64,000 nucleotides of DNA from the NCBI RefSeq assembly GCF_000719285.1, contig NZ_JOFS01000004.1:165577-229576 (forward strand), read 5' to 3'. This stretch comes from Streptomyces bicolor. Lineage in GTDB: Bacteria > Actinomycetota > Actinomycetes > Streptomycetales > Streptomycetaceae. The translations under genes were made by a program, and so were the position numbers. Each line of letters starts with the position of its first letter. Position 1 is the first letter of the stretch. Below the pieces are notes generated by a model that saw only the letters and a program-made list of their open reading frames with translations, made no database searches and was not told the DNA's origin. Shown piece by piece: positions 1 to 9,161 of the stretch.

Positions 1-1947
1 ATCGACGACGTCTCCGCCCTCGCCGACAACTCCGGCTACTCGCCGTTCCTGACCACCGAGCAGAAGGTGGAGCTCCTGGAGACCGCCGACCCGGTGGCCC
101 GGCTGAAGCTCGCCACGCAGCAACTGCGCGACCACCTCGCCGAGCAGGACGTCGCCGAGACCATCGCCAAGGACGTCCAGGAGGGCGTCGACAAGCAGCA
201 GCGCGAGTTCCTGCTGCGCCGTCAGCTGGAGGCCGTCCGCAAGGAACTGCGCGAGCTCAACGGCGAGAAGGAGGGCGAGGAGTCCGACGACTACCGCGCC
301 CGCGTCGAGGCCGCCGACCTGCCGGAGAAGGTCCGCGAGGCCGCGCTCAAGGAGGTCGACAAGCTGGAGCGGGCGAGTGACCAGTCGCCCGAGGGATCGT
401 GGATCCGTACATGGCTCGACACCGTCCTCGAACTGCCCTGGAACGAGCGGACCGAGGACGAGTACGACATCCAGGGCGCGAAGGGCGTGCTGGACGCCGA
501 GCACGCCGGTCTGGAGGACGTGAAGGAGCGGATCACCGAGTACCTGGCGGTGCGCAAGCGCCGTACGGACAGGGGCCTCGGGGTCGTCGGCGGGCGACGC
601 GGCGGTGCCGTACTGGCGCTCGTCGGGCCGCCCGGCGTCGGCAAGACCTCGCTCGGCGAGTCCGTCGCGCACGCCATGGGCCGCAAGTTCGTCCGGGTCG
701 CCCTCGGCGGCGTCCGCGACGAGGCCGAGATCCGCGGTCACCGCCGTACATACGTCGGCGCGCTGCCCGGCCGGATCGTGCGGGCCATCAAGGAGGCCGG
801 GTCGATGAACCCGGTGGTCCTGCTCGACGAGATCGACAAGGTGGGGTCCGACTTCCGGGGCGACCCGGCGGCCGCCCTCCTCGAAGTGCTGGACCCGGCC
901 CAGAACCACACCTTCCGGGACCACTACCTGGAGGTGGAGCTGGACCTGTCGGACGTGGTCTTCCTGGCCACCGCCAACGTTCTGGAGGCCATCCCCGAGG
1001 CTCTGCTCGACCGGATGGAACTGGTCCGGCTCGACGGCTACACCGAGGACGAGAAGATCGTCATCGCCCGTGACCACCTGCTCCCGCGCCAGCTGGAGCG
1101 GGCGGGTCTGAACACGGACGAGGTCGCCATCGACGAGGGCGCCCTGCGCAAGCTCGCCGGCGAGTACACGCGCGAGGCGGGCGTCCGCAACCTCGAGCGG
1201 TCCATCGCGAGGCTGCTGCGCAAGGTGGCGGCACAGCACGAACTGGGCGAGCGGGAGCTGCCGTTCACGATCGGCGACGGTGACCTGCGCGGTCTGATCG
1301 GCCGGCCGCACCACGTGCCCGAATCGGCCCAGGATCCGGCGGAGCGCCGTACGGCCGTACCGGGCGTGGCGACCGGACTCGCGGTCACGGGAGCGGGCGG
1401 GGACGTGCTGTTCGTCGAGGCGTCGCTGGCCGACCCGGAGACGGGCGCGGCGGGTCTGACGCTGACCGGCCAACTGGGTGACGTGATGAAGGAGAGCGCG
1501 CAGATCGCCCTGTCGTTCCTGCGCAGCCACGGCGCCGAACTCGAACTGCCGGTGGCCGACCTGAAGGACCGGGGCGTGCACATCCACTTCCCGGCGGGCG
1601 CGGTGCCGAAGGACGGCCCGAGCGCGGGCATCACGATGACGACGGCGCTGGCGTCGCTGCTGTCGGGCCGCCTGGTCCGCACGGACGTGGCGATGACGGG
1701 CGAGGTCTCGCTGACGGGCCGGGTCCTGCCGATCGGCGGCGTGAAGCAGAAGCTCCTGGCCGCCCACCGTGCGGGGGTGACGACCGTCGTCATCCCCAAG
1801 CGCAACGAGCCCGACCTGGACGACGTCCCCGCGGAGGTGCTGGACAAGCTCGACGTCCACGCCGTCACCGACGTCCGCCAGGTCCTCGAACTGGCCCTGT
1901 CGCCGGCCACGAGCGACGCGGCCCCGGAGGTTCCGGTCGCGGCGTGA
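1..1947 (+). CDS. lon: ATP-dependent protease Lon, C-terminal 648 residues (5' end outside window)
   Basis: The frame is open from base 1, so the gene starts upstream; roughly 150 N-terminal residues (substrate-binding domain) are missing compared with usual Lon length. Lon is a cytosolic AAA+ serine protease that unfolds and degrades damaged or regulatory proteins. The Walker A motif GPPGVGKT lies at 625-648, followed by the Walker B segment VVLLDEIDK. The C-terminal protease domain has the catalytic serine in PKDGPSAG (Ser codon 1621-1623) and the catalytic-lysine region GGVKQK near 1736-1753. All catalytic elements present in the window are intact. The gene ends in a strong hairpin terminator, so it appears transcriptionally separate from the convergent lysozyme gene. 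Confidence 0.97.
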   Translation: MDDVSALADNSGYSPFLTTEQKVELLETADPVARLKLATQQLRDHLAEQDVAETIAKDVQEGVDKQQREFLLRRQLEAVRKELRELNGEKEGEESDDYRARVEAADLPEKVREAALKEVDKLERASDQSPEGSWIRTWLDTVLELPWNERTEDEYDIQGAKGVLDAEHAGLEDVKERITEYLAVRKRRTDRGLGVVGGRRGGAVLALVGPPGVGKTSLGESVAHAMGRKFVRVALGGVRDEAEIRGHRRTYVGALPGRIVRAIKEAGSMNPVVLLDEIDKVGSDFRGDPAAALLEVLDPAQNHTFRDHYLEVELDLSDVVFLATANVLEAIPEALLDRMELVRLDGYTEDEKIVIARDHLLPRQLERAGLNTDEVAIDEGALRKLAGEYTREAGVRNLERSIARLLRKVAAQHELGERELPFTIGDGDLRGLIGRPHHVPESAQDPAERRTAVPGVATGLAVTGAGGDVLFVEASLADPETGAAGLTLTGQLGDVMKESAQIALSFLRSHGAELELPVADLKDRGVHIHFPAGAVPKDGPSAGITMTTALASLLSGRLVRTDVAMTGEVSLTGRVLPIGGVKQKLLAAHRAGVTTVVIPKRNEPDLDDVPAEVLDKLDVHAVTDVRQVLELALSPATSDAAPEVPVAA

Positions 1948-1968
1948 CGGACGCCACCGGACAGGCAG

Positions 1969-1998
1969 GGCCCGGGTCCCGTGAGGGAGGCCCGGGCC
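1969..1998. terminator. Hairpin terminator between lon and the convergent lysozyme gene
   Basis: GGCCCGGG at 1969-1976 pairs with CCCGGGCC at 1991-1998. An inner TCCC/GGGA pair (1977-1980 with 1985-1988) extends the stem across a two-base bulge. It lies 21 bases after the lon stop and 17 bases before the lysozyme stop on the other strand, so it can serve both convergent genes. There is no long U-tract, which is usual for Streptomyces. Confidence 0.75.
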
Positions 1999-2014
1999 TT
2001 CGCCGCGACAGGTC

Positions 2015-2848
2015 CTAGCCGTTGGCTAGCGCCACGACCCGGTCCAGCGCCCCGTTGAACCTGTTGTGGTCCCCGACCGTCGGTCCGGAGGACGTGTACT
2101 GCCACATCGTGTAGTAGCTCCACCCGGCCGGCAGCTCCCCCACCGCCGTCGCGTACCGGGCGATCCACAGCGGGTTGGCGGAGGCGAAACCGCTGTAGTT
2201 GCCGGTGCACTGCTTCCACCAGTTCGTCGCCGTGTAGATGACGGGGTGGCGGCCGGTGCGGGCCTTGTACTGGTTCAGGAAGTCGCGGATCCAGGTGACC
2301 ATCCCGCTCGTCGTCTTGCCGTAGCAGGCGTCGCCGTACGGGTTCCACTCGATGTCGAGGGCGCCGGGCAGGGTCCTGCCGTCGCGGGACCAGCCGCCGC
2401 CGTGGTCGACGAAATAGTCGGCCTGCGTTGCGCCATTGGTGGTGTCCGGGGTCGCGAAGTGGTACGCGCCGCGGATCATGCCGACGTTGTAGGAACCGTT
2501 GTACTGCTGGGGGAAGTAGGGGTTGGTGTAGTACGTCCCCTCGGTCGCCTTCACGTAGGCCCACTTCACCCCGCTGTTCCACAGGGTCGACCAGGCGACG
2601 TTGCCCTGATGGCTGGAGACGTCCACGCCCTCGGTCTGGGTGGCCATGGGCCCCAGGGGGACGCCGTGTACGCCGTCGTGGGCGATGACGCCCATGCCCA
2701 TGTGCGCGGAGCCCCGGCGTGGGGTGTCGTCACCGGCGGACGCGGGGGAGGGCTGGGTGGCGAGTAGGAGGGACAGGATCGCGGCGAGCAGGAGCCCGGC
2801 GAGGTGCGGGCGCCGGGGGCGGAGCGGTTCGGGTCTGTGCACGGGCAT
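2015..2848 (-). CDS. Secreted GH25 lysozyme (N,O-diacetylmuramidase type)
   Basis: The 277-residue product begins with a typical Streptomyces signal peptide: basic residues, a hydrophobic stretch at about 17-30, and a likely cleavage after ASA at about residue 38. The mature enzyme is a glycoside hydrolase family 25 domain, with the first catalytic-site strand GVDVSSHQG, the AYVKATEG strand, the acidic pair in ALDIEW and the C-terminal MWQYTS strand. Family members cleave the beta-1,4 bond of peptidoglycan between MurNAc and GlcNAc. It resembles Streptomyces cellosyl-type muramidases in length and motifs. The ATG follows GGAGG with good spacing. It probably acts in cell-wall turnover or lysis of other bacteria. 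Confidence 0.93.
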   Translation of the reverse strand: MPVHRPEPLRPRRPHLAGLLLAAILSLLLATQPSPASAGDDTPRRGSAHMGMGVIAHDGVHGVPLGPMATQTEGVDVSSHQGNVAWSTLWNSGVKWAYVKATEGTYYTNPYFPQQYNGSYNVGMIRGAYHFATPDTTNGATQADYFVDHGGGWSRDGRTLPGALDIEWNPYGDACYGKTTSGMVTWIRDFLNQYKARTGRHPVIYTATNWWKQCTGNYSGFASANPLWIARYATAVGELPAGWSYYTMWQYTSSGPTVGDHNRFNGALDRVVALANG

Positions 2849-3100
2849 AAGCGTGCCTCCGAAGGCTCGGTGGTGCTCGGTGGGGAAACGCGTGGTGGTG
2901 GGGCGGCCGTTAGGGGCATGACGGTGGCGTGCGCATGCCAGTCAAGCCTCCGGTGGAGAAGCTAGGCACGCAGAAGCGCAGGTGGAAGGGGGTCCGGAGG
3001 CTGCCTTTGGTCTGGGCCTGCGAAATACTGGCGGAGCTGCGGCGATGACGGCGGTCGGCGGAAAACTTTCCGGACCGGGAAATACGAGGCAGGGGCTGAC

Positions 3101-3613
3101 GTGCGCGAAGACGGAAACGGCGAGGGTCGGCGAGTCGGGCCCGGGGCTGACCCCTCCGGCGGAGTGTCCGATCGTGGTCCGGACCAGCCCGAATTCCTGG
3201 ACCTGGAACGCGAGTTGACGGTCCTGTTCCGGCGCGCCAGGGCCAAGCAGGGCGAGATGGCCCGCGAGGTCCATCCGGACCTGGAGTCAGCGGCGTACGG
3301 CCTGTTGGTCCGGCTGGGTGAGTCAGGGCGTCAGCGGGCCACCGAGCTCGCCGCCTACATCGGGGTCGGCAAGGCCACCATGTCCCGCCAGCTGCGCGCC
3401 CTGGAGGACCTCGGGCTCGTCGCCCGCGAGCCGGACCCCGCCGACGGGCGGGCCTGGCTGGTGCACCTCACCGAGGAGGGACGCGGCCGGGTCGCGAAGG
3501 TGCGGGAGGCCCGGCGGGCCCGTTATGTCGAGCAGCTGTCCCACTGGGACCGGCGTGAGGTCGCGGAGCTGGCGCGGTTGCTGAACCAGCTGAACCGGGG
3601 GATGGAGAAGTAG
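3101..3613 (+). CDS. MarR-family transcriptional regulator
   Basis: The 170-residue protein has a winged helix-turn-helix typical of MarR dimers: RATELAAYIGVGKATMSRQL forms the HTH, followed by LEDLGLVAREPDPADGRAW, the classic MarR wing with the conserved D.R. The ends form the dimer helices. The GTG start follows a purine-rich stretch. The N-terminal 30 residues are low-complexity and could belong to a shorter product from a later start. No adjacent target operon is obvious, because the downstream neighbour is convergent. Self-regulation from the 250-base upstream region is the usual arrangement in this family, but I see no clear operator palindrome there. Confidence 0.85.
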   Translation: MREDGNGEGRRVGPGADPSGGVSDRGPDQPEFLDLERELTVLFRRARAKQGEMAREVHPDLESAAYGLLVRLGESGRQRATELAAYIGVGKATMSRQLRALEDLGLVAREPDPADGRAWLVHLTEEGRGRVAKVREARRARYVEQLSHWDRREVAELARLLNQLNRGMEK

Positions 3614-3655
3614 GCCCGAGGAGGAACCGGGCGTGCCCACGCAGGTCTGTGTGGG

Positions 3656-4444
3656 TCACAGCTCCGCGTACACGACCGTCGCGTCGTCATGCGTCTTGCT
3701 CCGCCCCAGATACGCCCGCTCCTCCGCGTCGGCCGACTCCAGCGCCCGCACCCGGTCCACCAGGGCCCGCGCCCCCTCTTTCCGTACGACGGTGAAGCAC
3801 TCCGCCCAGTCGCCCTCCCGGAACTTCTCCACCCACCTCGTCGCCCCGTCCGTCAGCGCCGCCAGCGCCCGCACGTCTGCCCGCGCCAGCACCCCCGTGA
3901 CCGCCCGGCCCGCCACCGACGGATCCGCGGCGGCCGTGAAGAAGCCGCCCTCCTTGTTGCGGATGTGGGCGTCGATCAGCGCGTCCGTGGCCAGGGACGC
4001 CCGTGGGAGACGGGACAGGCGGTCGTCCAGGAAGGGTGTGACCGTGCCGTCCGGCGACTGCGCCAGCAGGGTCGAGTCGGACAGGATCAGGTACTCCACC
4101 GACTCCGGCGACCACCGCGTCAGCACCACTGTGGCCTGTGGGGTGCGCGGGTGAGAAAGGTCACAGGTTTCCCGGTGTGCGTCAGCGGTACGAGCGATGG
4201 CGCGGGCCAGCGCGTCCGTGAGCGGAACATCGGGGAGCGAAACGGTCAGTTCGGTCAGGGCTCCGCCGAGCCGTGCGGTGAACCAGGGGACGGAATGGAG
4301 ACAGCCCGTCCCGCTCCTCGGCGGGGTCACCCCGTCGAGGACGACCAGCACGCCACCCTGTCCCGAGGCGGGCAGTCCGACACTGGCGAAGTCCTCGTTG
4401 GGGCGGGCCGGGTCGCCGGGTTCGGAGGCAAGCTCTGTTCGCAT
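3656..4444 (-). CDS. PP2C-like serine/threonine phosphatase domain protein
   Basis: About 262 residues from the chosen ATG; an in-frame upstream ATG at 4492 would add 16. The motif set is that of PP2C-type phosphatases: RPNEDFA near the N-terminus, VVLDGVTPP, a central TDGATRW and a C-terminal HDDATVV. These acidic residues bind the two catalytic metal ions in the family. No transmembrane or extra sensory domain is seen, so a cytosolic enzyme is likely. It stands alone, divergent from the conservon sensor gene. The spacing of the acidic motifs is looser than in canonical PP2C, so weak or altered activity is possible. Substrate unknown. Confidence 0.75.
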   Translation of the reverse strand: MRTELASEPGDPARPNEDFASVGLPASGQGGVLVVLDGVTPPRSGTGCLHSVPWFTARLGGALTELTVSLPDVPLTDALARAIARTADAHRETCDLSHPRTPQATVVLTRWSPESVEYLILSDSTLLAQSPDGTVTPFLDDRLSRLPRASLATDALIDAHIRNKEGGFFTAAADPSVAGRAVTGVLARADVRALAALTDGATRWVEKFREGDWAECFTVVRKEGARALVDRVRALESADAEERAYLGRSKTHDDATVVYAEL

Positions 4445-4846
4445 TCGGCCAGTCTGCACGAGGCCTTCACAAGGTTCGCCAAGGGGTCTCATCGGTTGCC
4501 GAATCGGTGCAGCAGCGCAGGTCAGGCGCCTGGTTTGGGGCGGAATGGAGCGCTCCTTCCAAGCGTGGCGGCGAATACTGCCATCGCCTGCCGCAGACGT
4601 CCAACCGGCCCGCCGCGGAAGGCGTCTGCACGCGCCAGAGAAACTTGCCCGCCAACTCCCCTCCGGGGTTCACTCCTTCGGGTGGCGGGTCAGGTGATGC
4701 GCGGCCGTTGCCCACCGGCACTGGGAGGGTCGGGGACCGGTGAGGACACCCCCTGCTCGACCAAGTCGAGCTTGGGGGAGGGGTGCACGCGAGGTCGGCG
4801 GTAGTTGACGGAGCGTCACCCGGACCCATGGGTACACGAGTCAGGA
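4445..4846. other. Intergenic region with divergent promoters and a hairpin repeat
   Basis: About 400 bases between the divergent phosphatase gene and the conservon sensor gene. I see no convincing gene on either strand. The right part contains a perfect hairpin at 4749-4778: CCCCC and CTCGA pair with TCGAG and GGGGG around a short loop. This motif type recurs between genes in Streptomyces genomes. Promoters for both flanking genes are expected here, but I cannot point to confident -35/-10 boxes. Confidence 0.5.
4749..4778. repeat. Inverted repeat (GC-rich hairpin) upstream of the conservon
   Basis: CCCCC at 4749-4753 pairs with GGGGG at 4774-4778, and CTCGA at 4756-4760 pairs with TCGAG at 4766-4770. 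It is about 70 bases before the sensor gene start. It could attenuate readthrough or be a dispersed repeat copy; there is no evidence for a specific role. Confidence 0.6.
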
Positions 4847-7591
4847 ATGCGAGCACCGGTGCAGAAGATGCGGCCTCGTCGCTCAGGCAAGCAGACGGCC
4901 TCCGCAGGGGGCGCCAAGCCCACTCCCGGCACCACCACCGACGTCACACCCGCCGGCAAGGGGCGCCCGACCCACGTACGGAACCGGCTGATCGTCGCCG
5001 TGGCCGTCGTGGCCGCCGCCATCGCCGCGGCCGGTGTCCCGTCGGTCGTCGCCGCCTCCGGGGAACTGCACGACTCCCAGGAACTGGTGACCCTCGCCGA
5101 GCAGACCGAGGAAGCGCTCACGCTCGCGCACTCCCTCGCCGACGAGCGCGACGACGTCACGTCGTACATCGCCGCGGGCCGGCCCAAGTCGAAGGCGCCC
5201 AGCGAGCAGCGCAGCGCCCGCGTCGACCGGCAGGTCGAGGAACTGCGCGCCGACACCGACGCCCCGGCCTCGCTCCACGACGAGCTCGACGGCATCGCGG
5301 CCGTGCGCCGGGCCGCGCTCACCGGCCAGAGCACCGCGCTGGAAGCACACCGGGCCTACTCGGCCACCATCACCGAACTGCACCGGCTCGCCGAGCGGCT
5401 GGCCGAGCAGATGCCGCCCCGCACGGGCTCCGGCGCGTACGCCCTGGCCGAGCTGGACTCCGCGGTGCAGCAGGCCGCCGCCGCCCGCGGGCTGCTCCTC
5501 GCCGCCCTCAGCGTGCCGACCACCACCGAGACCGTCATCGACCCGGTCACCGGCCTCGCCACCACGCAGAAGACCTCCACGGACGCCGACGCCCAGCAGC
5601 GCGCCGCGCTCAGCGCCGCCGCCCAGCAGGCCCGCCTGCGCTCCGACGCCGCACTCGCCGACTTCCACGAGACCGCCCCCAAGTCCGCGCGGACCTCCTA
5701 CGACTCCACGGTCACCGGCCCCGAGGTCACCACCGCCGACCGGTACCTCGCCTCCCTCACCGACCAGGCCACGCTCTCCGACCGGGACCTGAACACCAGC
5801 ACCCGGCGCGCCGAGGCCGCCCTCTCCTCCCGCGTCGACCTGATGCGCGGCGTGGAGTCGGCCCTCTACGACCGCCGCACCAAGGACCTCGAACAGCTCC
5901 GCGACGACGACGTCACCGCGCTGGAGATCCGCATCGCGATCCTCGGCGCCCTGATGCTGCTCGCCGTCGGCGTCGCCACCGGCATGGCGCGCTCCCTCAC
6001 CCGGCCGCTGGCCGTCCTGCGGATCGGCTCCGCGCGGCTCGCCGGGGCAGAGGACCCGGCGGCCGAGGAGCCCGTCAAGTTCACCGGCCGCAAGGACGAG
6101 TTCGCCCAGGTCGTCAACTCCGTCAACGCCTTGCACGCGCACGCCGTCGCCCTCCACGAGCGCATCACCACGCTGGAGTCCGATCGCAAGCACCTCGTCG
6201 GCCAGCGGCAGAAGATGGCCGACGCCCGCGAGGAGCTGCGCACCGAACTCGCCGAGTCCGCGGCCCAGCTGGAGCGCCTGCGGGACACCATCGGCGCCAC
6301 CTTCGTGAACCTCGCCCTGCGCACCCTCGGCCTCGTCGAGCGCCAACTCGCCGTCATCGAGGGCCTGGAGGAGCGCGAGCAGGACCCCGACCGGCTCGCC
6401 ACGCTCTTCAAGCTCGACCACTTCGCCACGGTCATGCGCCGGCACAGCGAGAACCTCCTCGTCCTGGCCGGCACCGAGCACGTCCAGCAGCACGCCGGGC
6501 CCGTCCCGCTCGTCGACGTCGTCCGCGCGGCCGTCAGCGAGATCGAGCGGTACGAGCGCGTCCGCATAGCCGCGCTGCCGCCGCACGCGCACGTGGCAGG
6601 GTTCGCCGCCGACGACCTCTCCCACCTCCTGGCCGAGCTGATGGAGAACGCCACCTCGTTCTCCCCGCCCGACCTGCCCGTCGAGATCTCCGGCTGGCTG
6701 CTGGAGAACGGCGAGGTCATGCTCTCCGTCCAGGACGAGGGCATCGGCATGACCGGCGAGCGCCTGACGCGCCTCAACTCCCGGCTCGCCGACTTCGACC
6801 CCGAGATCTCCTACGACCAGGAGGGCGACGACGGCCTGGGCCTCGGCCTGTACGTCGTCGCCCGCCTCGCCCACCGCCACGGCGTCCGGGTCCAGCTCCG
6901 GGAGCAGAAGAGCGGCGGCATCGCGGCGGTCGCGGTCCTGCCGAAGGGCCTGCTCGCGGCGGCCCCCGCGGCCGCGGTCCCCGCCGACGCCCCGCACCGC
7001 ACCGGCACCCACGCCTTCTCGCTGCCCGGCGCCGACGCGGAGGCCAACTCCAACGTCCTGCGCGGCCGCTCGAAGGACGGCGACCCGTTGGTGGCGCTGG
7101 CGGAGAAGGCCGTACGCGAGACGGGCGACGCCGAAAAGGACGTAGCCGACGACGACGTAGCCGACAAGGACGTATCGGAACCGGAGACTCCTGCCGAGAC
7201 CACCATGGAGCTCCTGATCCCGGAGCAGGCCGCGGCGCCCTCCGAGGAGACGGAGACAGAGCAGGCTCGGGCGACCGACCCCTACGCCATCGGCCCGGAC
7301 ACGCATGAGCGTGCTCGGGACGAGGGGGAGGAACCCGAGGAGCAGGTGACCGACAAGGGCCTCCCCAAGCGCACCCCGAAGATCACCGCACCCGCCCAGG
7401 CCCCGCGACAGCGGACCGGCGGCGTCGACGCCGAAGCCCTCCGCAGAAGGCTCGGCGGCTTCCGCAAGGGCGCGGAGGCCGGCTACCGCGACGTAGAGGC
7501 GGAGATCGCCGAACAGACCGGCCAGAACAAGACACCCAGCAGTGAATCCGAAGCAGCCACGGGGGGCACAGTCGAGGAGGCAAGCAGTTGA
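4847..7591 (+). CDS. cvnA: Conservon sensor: histidine-kinase-like membrane protein (CvnA type)
   Basis: About 914 residues. One membrane segment lies at about 46-70 and a second at about 363-385, enclosing a long alpha-helical extracytoplasmic sensor of the nitrate-sensor type. A HAMP-like stretch follows (ARSLTRPLAVLRIG). The C-terminal half has a GHKL ATPase domain with N-box LAELMENATSFSPP, G1 DEGIGMT and G2 GLGLGLYVVARLA. No H-box histidine is seen where a phospho-acceptor would be expected, as is usual for conservon sensors. The tail is long, acidic and Pro/Glu-rich. The start is uncertain: ATG at 4847 was chosen, with TTG 4805 and ATG 4868 also possible. Its stop overlaps the start of the next gene, so the four cvn genes form one coupled operon. 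Confidence 0.9.
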   Translation: MRAPVQKMRPRRSGKQTASAGGAKPTPGTTTDVTPAGKGRPTHVRNRLIVAVAVVAAAIAAAGVPSVVAASGELHDSQELVTLAEQTEEALTLAHSLADERDDVTSYIAAGRPKSKAPSEQRSARVDRQVEELRADTDAPASLHDELDGIAAVRRAALTGQSTALEAHRAYSATITELHRLAERLAEQMPPRTGSGAYALAELDSAVQQAAAARGLLLAALSVPTTTETVIDPVTGLATTQKTSTDADAQQRAALSAAAQQARLRSDAALADFHETAPKSARTSYDSTVTGPEVTTADRYLASLTDQATLSDRDLNTSTRRAEAALSSRVDLMRGVESALYDRRTKDLEQLRDDDVTALEIRIAILGALMLLAVGVATGMARSLTRPLAVLRIGSARLAGAEDPAAEEPVKFTGRKDEFAQVVNSVNALHAHAVALHERITTLESDRKHLVGQRQKMADAREELRTELAESAAQLERLRDTIGATFVNLALRTLGLVERQLAVIEGLEEREQDPDRLATLFKLDHFATVMRRHSENLLVLAGTEHVQQHAGPVPLVDVVRAAVSEIERYERVRIAALPPHAHVAGFAADDLSHLLAELMENATSFSPPDLPVEISGWLLENGEVMLSVQDEGIGMTGERLTRLNSRLADFDPEISYDQEGDDGLGLGLYVVARLAHRHGVRVQLREQKSGGIAAVAVLPKGLLAAAPAAAVPADAPHRTGTHAFSLPGADAEANSNVLRGRSKDGDPLVALAEKAVRETGDAEKDVADDDVADKDVSEPETPAETTMELLIPEQAAAPSEETETEQARATDPYAIGPDTHERARDEGEEPEEQVTDKGLPKRTPKITAPAQAPRQRTGGVDAEALRRRLGGFRKGAEAGYRDVEAEIAEQTGQNKTPSSESEAATGGTVEEASS

Positions 7592-8091
7592 CCGCGCCCA
7601 GTACCTTCGGACTGAGCAGTGAAGCCCGCAACCTGCACTGGTTGTTGACGAATCTGGTCGAGGAGGTGCCGGGCATCCAGTCGGTCGCCGTGGTCTCCTC
7701 CGACGGCCTGCTCCTGCTCTCCTCGGACCACGCCCGCAACGAAGAGGCCCGGGAGGCGAGGAACGACAAGCCCACCGGCCCCCGCGGCTCCTCCGCCGAC
7801 CTCGCCACCATCGTCTCCGGCATCGGCAGCCTCACCATCGGCGCCGCCAAGCTGATGCAGTTCGGCGGGGTGAAGCACACGATGGTCGCGATGGACGAGG
7901 GCAGCCTGTTCGTGATGTCCATCAGCGACGGCTCGCTGCTCGGGGTGCACGGCTCCGCCGAATGCGACATGAGCGTGGTGGCCTACCACATGGCGCTCTT
8001 CGTCGGCCGCGCCGGCCATGTCCTCACCCCCGAACTGCGCAGCGAGCTACGGAAATCCCTCGAGACCGCGTCGGCAGGGAGTACCCGATGA
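7588..8091 (+). CDS. cvnB: Roadblock/LC7 domain protein of conservon (CvnB type)
   Basis: 167 residues with the Roadblock/LC7 fold typical of CvnB: the N-terminal helix and VEEVPGIQSVAVVSSDGLLLLSS strand, then the second half around MVAMDEGSLFVMSISDGSLLGVHG. In conservons this protein associates with the sensor and the small GTPase at the membrane, functioning like a G-protein accessory subunit. Its TTG start overlaps the sensor stop and follows a perfect GAGGAGG ribosome site at 7574-7580. Length and neighbours match the family. Confidence 0.93.
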   Translation: MTAPSTFGLSSEARNLHWLLTNLVEEVPGIQSVAVVSSDGLLLLSSDHARNEEAREARNDKPTGPRGSSADLATIVSGIGSLTIGAAKLMQFGGVKHTMVAMDEGSLFVMSISDGSLLGVHGSAECDMSVVAYHMALFVGRAGHVLTPELRSELRKSLETASAGSTR

Positions 8092-8516
8092 GCAACGCCC
8101 CGAAGAACCGGCCCCAGCTCCCCGTCCGCGGCGGCGAGCGCAAACCCGCCCGCGTACGCCCCTACTCGCTCACCGGCGGCCGTACCCGCTTCGGCCACGT
8201 CCTGCTCGTCGAGACGTTGGTCGGCAGCACGGCCGCGCTGGAGACGCCCGAGGAGCGCAAGAAACTGACGAAAGGTTCCCTCACCACCCGGGTCATGCCG
8301 GAGATGCGGGCCATCGTCGAACTGTGCCGCCGTATGCGCACGGTGGCCGAGATCGCCGCGCTGCTGAAGATGCCGCTCGGCGTGGTCCGCGTGCTCCTGA
8401 GCGACCTCGCGGACCAGGGAAGGATCCGTGTGTACGGCACCGGAACCGGTCATGGCACGGGCCGGCCGGACCGCGCTCTGCTGGAAAGGGTGCTGAGTGG
8501 ACTCCGTCGTCTCTGA
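8088..8516 (+). CDS. cvnC: DUF742 protein of conservon (CvnC type)
   Basis: 142 residues of the DUF742 family, recognised by the VRPYSLTGGRT motif and the C-terminal winged-helix-like segment (TVAEIAALLKMPLGVVRVLLSDLADQG). The ATG overlaps the roadblock stop (ATGA at 8088-8091), and the 3' end overlaps the GTPase gene by 20 bases. The conserved role is as the third component of the conservon complex; its biochemical function is not established. Confidence 0.93.
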   Translation: MSNAPKNRPQLPVRGGERKPARVRPYSLTGGRTRFGHVLLVETLVGSTAALETPEERKKLTKGSLTTRVMPEMRAIVELCRRMRTVAEIAALLKMPLGVVRVLLSDLADQGRIRVYGTGTGHGTGRPDRALLERVLSGLRRL

Positions 8517-9135
8517 CGCCGCTCGCGGTGTCTCCCCGCTCCTCGACGAAGAGGGGCCCGAACAGCCCTGGCAGACGGACCGCACCCGAGCCCCGATCGC
8601 CACGAAGATAGTCGTGGCCGGCGGCTTCGGCGTCGGCAAGACCACGCTGGTCACCGCCGTCTCGGAGATCACGCCCCTGCAGACCGAGGCGCTGATGACC
8701 GAGGCGAGCGAGGAGACCGACGACCTCACCTCGACGCCGGGCAAGCTGACCACCACCGTGGCCATGGACTTCGGCCGCATCACGCTCGACGACGACCTGG
8801 TGCTCTACCTGTTCGGCACGCCGGGCCAGCAGCGGTTCTGGTTCATGTGGGACGACCTGGTGCGCGGCGCGATCGGCGCGGTCGTCCTGGCCGACACCCG
8901 GCGCCTGAAGGACTGCTTCCCCGCGCTGGACTACTTCGAGAGCTGCGGCCTGCCGTACGTCGTCGCGGTCAACCACTTCGACGGCAGCGAGCTGTTCGAA
9001 CCGGAGGACGTGCGGGAAGCGTTGACGATCCCCGCGCGCATACCCGTAATGATCATGGATGCCCGGCGCCGGATCTCGGTGATCGAGACCCTGCTGTCCC
9101 TCGTCGGCCACGCGCTGGACGAAACCCCCGAGTAG
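8497..9135 (+). CDS. cvnD: Conservon Ras-like small GTPase (CvnD type)
   Basis: 212 residues. The P-loop GGFGVGKTT lies near residues 43-51, the switch region GTPGQQRF corresponds to the DxxGQ motif, and VNHFDGS stands for NKxD. These are the hallmarks of the CvnD GTP-binding proteins. The GTG start lies inside the end of the DUF742 gene, so translation is coupled. It is expected to bind the membrane complex of sensor, roadblock and DUF742 proteins and switch between GDP and GTP states. Confidence 0.94.
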   Translation: MDSVVSDAARGVSPLLDEEGPEQPWQTDRTRAPIATKIVVAGGFGVGKTTLVTAVSEITPLQTEALMTEASEETDDLTSTPGKLTTTVAMDFGRITLDDDLVLYLFGTPGQQRFWFMWDDLVRGAIGAVVLADTRRLKDCFPALDYFESCGLPYVVAVNHFDGSELFEPEDVREALTIPARIPVMIMDARRRISVIETLLSLVGHALDETPE

Positions 9136-9161
9136 ATCCCCGAGTAGGAGAACAGCCCCGG

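Noticed and set aside
4783..7308. Long open frames in other phases over the conservon sensor gene
   Set aside because: Extreme Arg/Pro content and no motif; the sensor frame has clear membrane and ATPase features.
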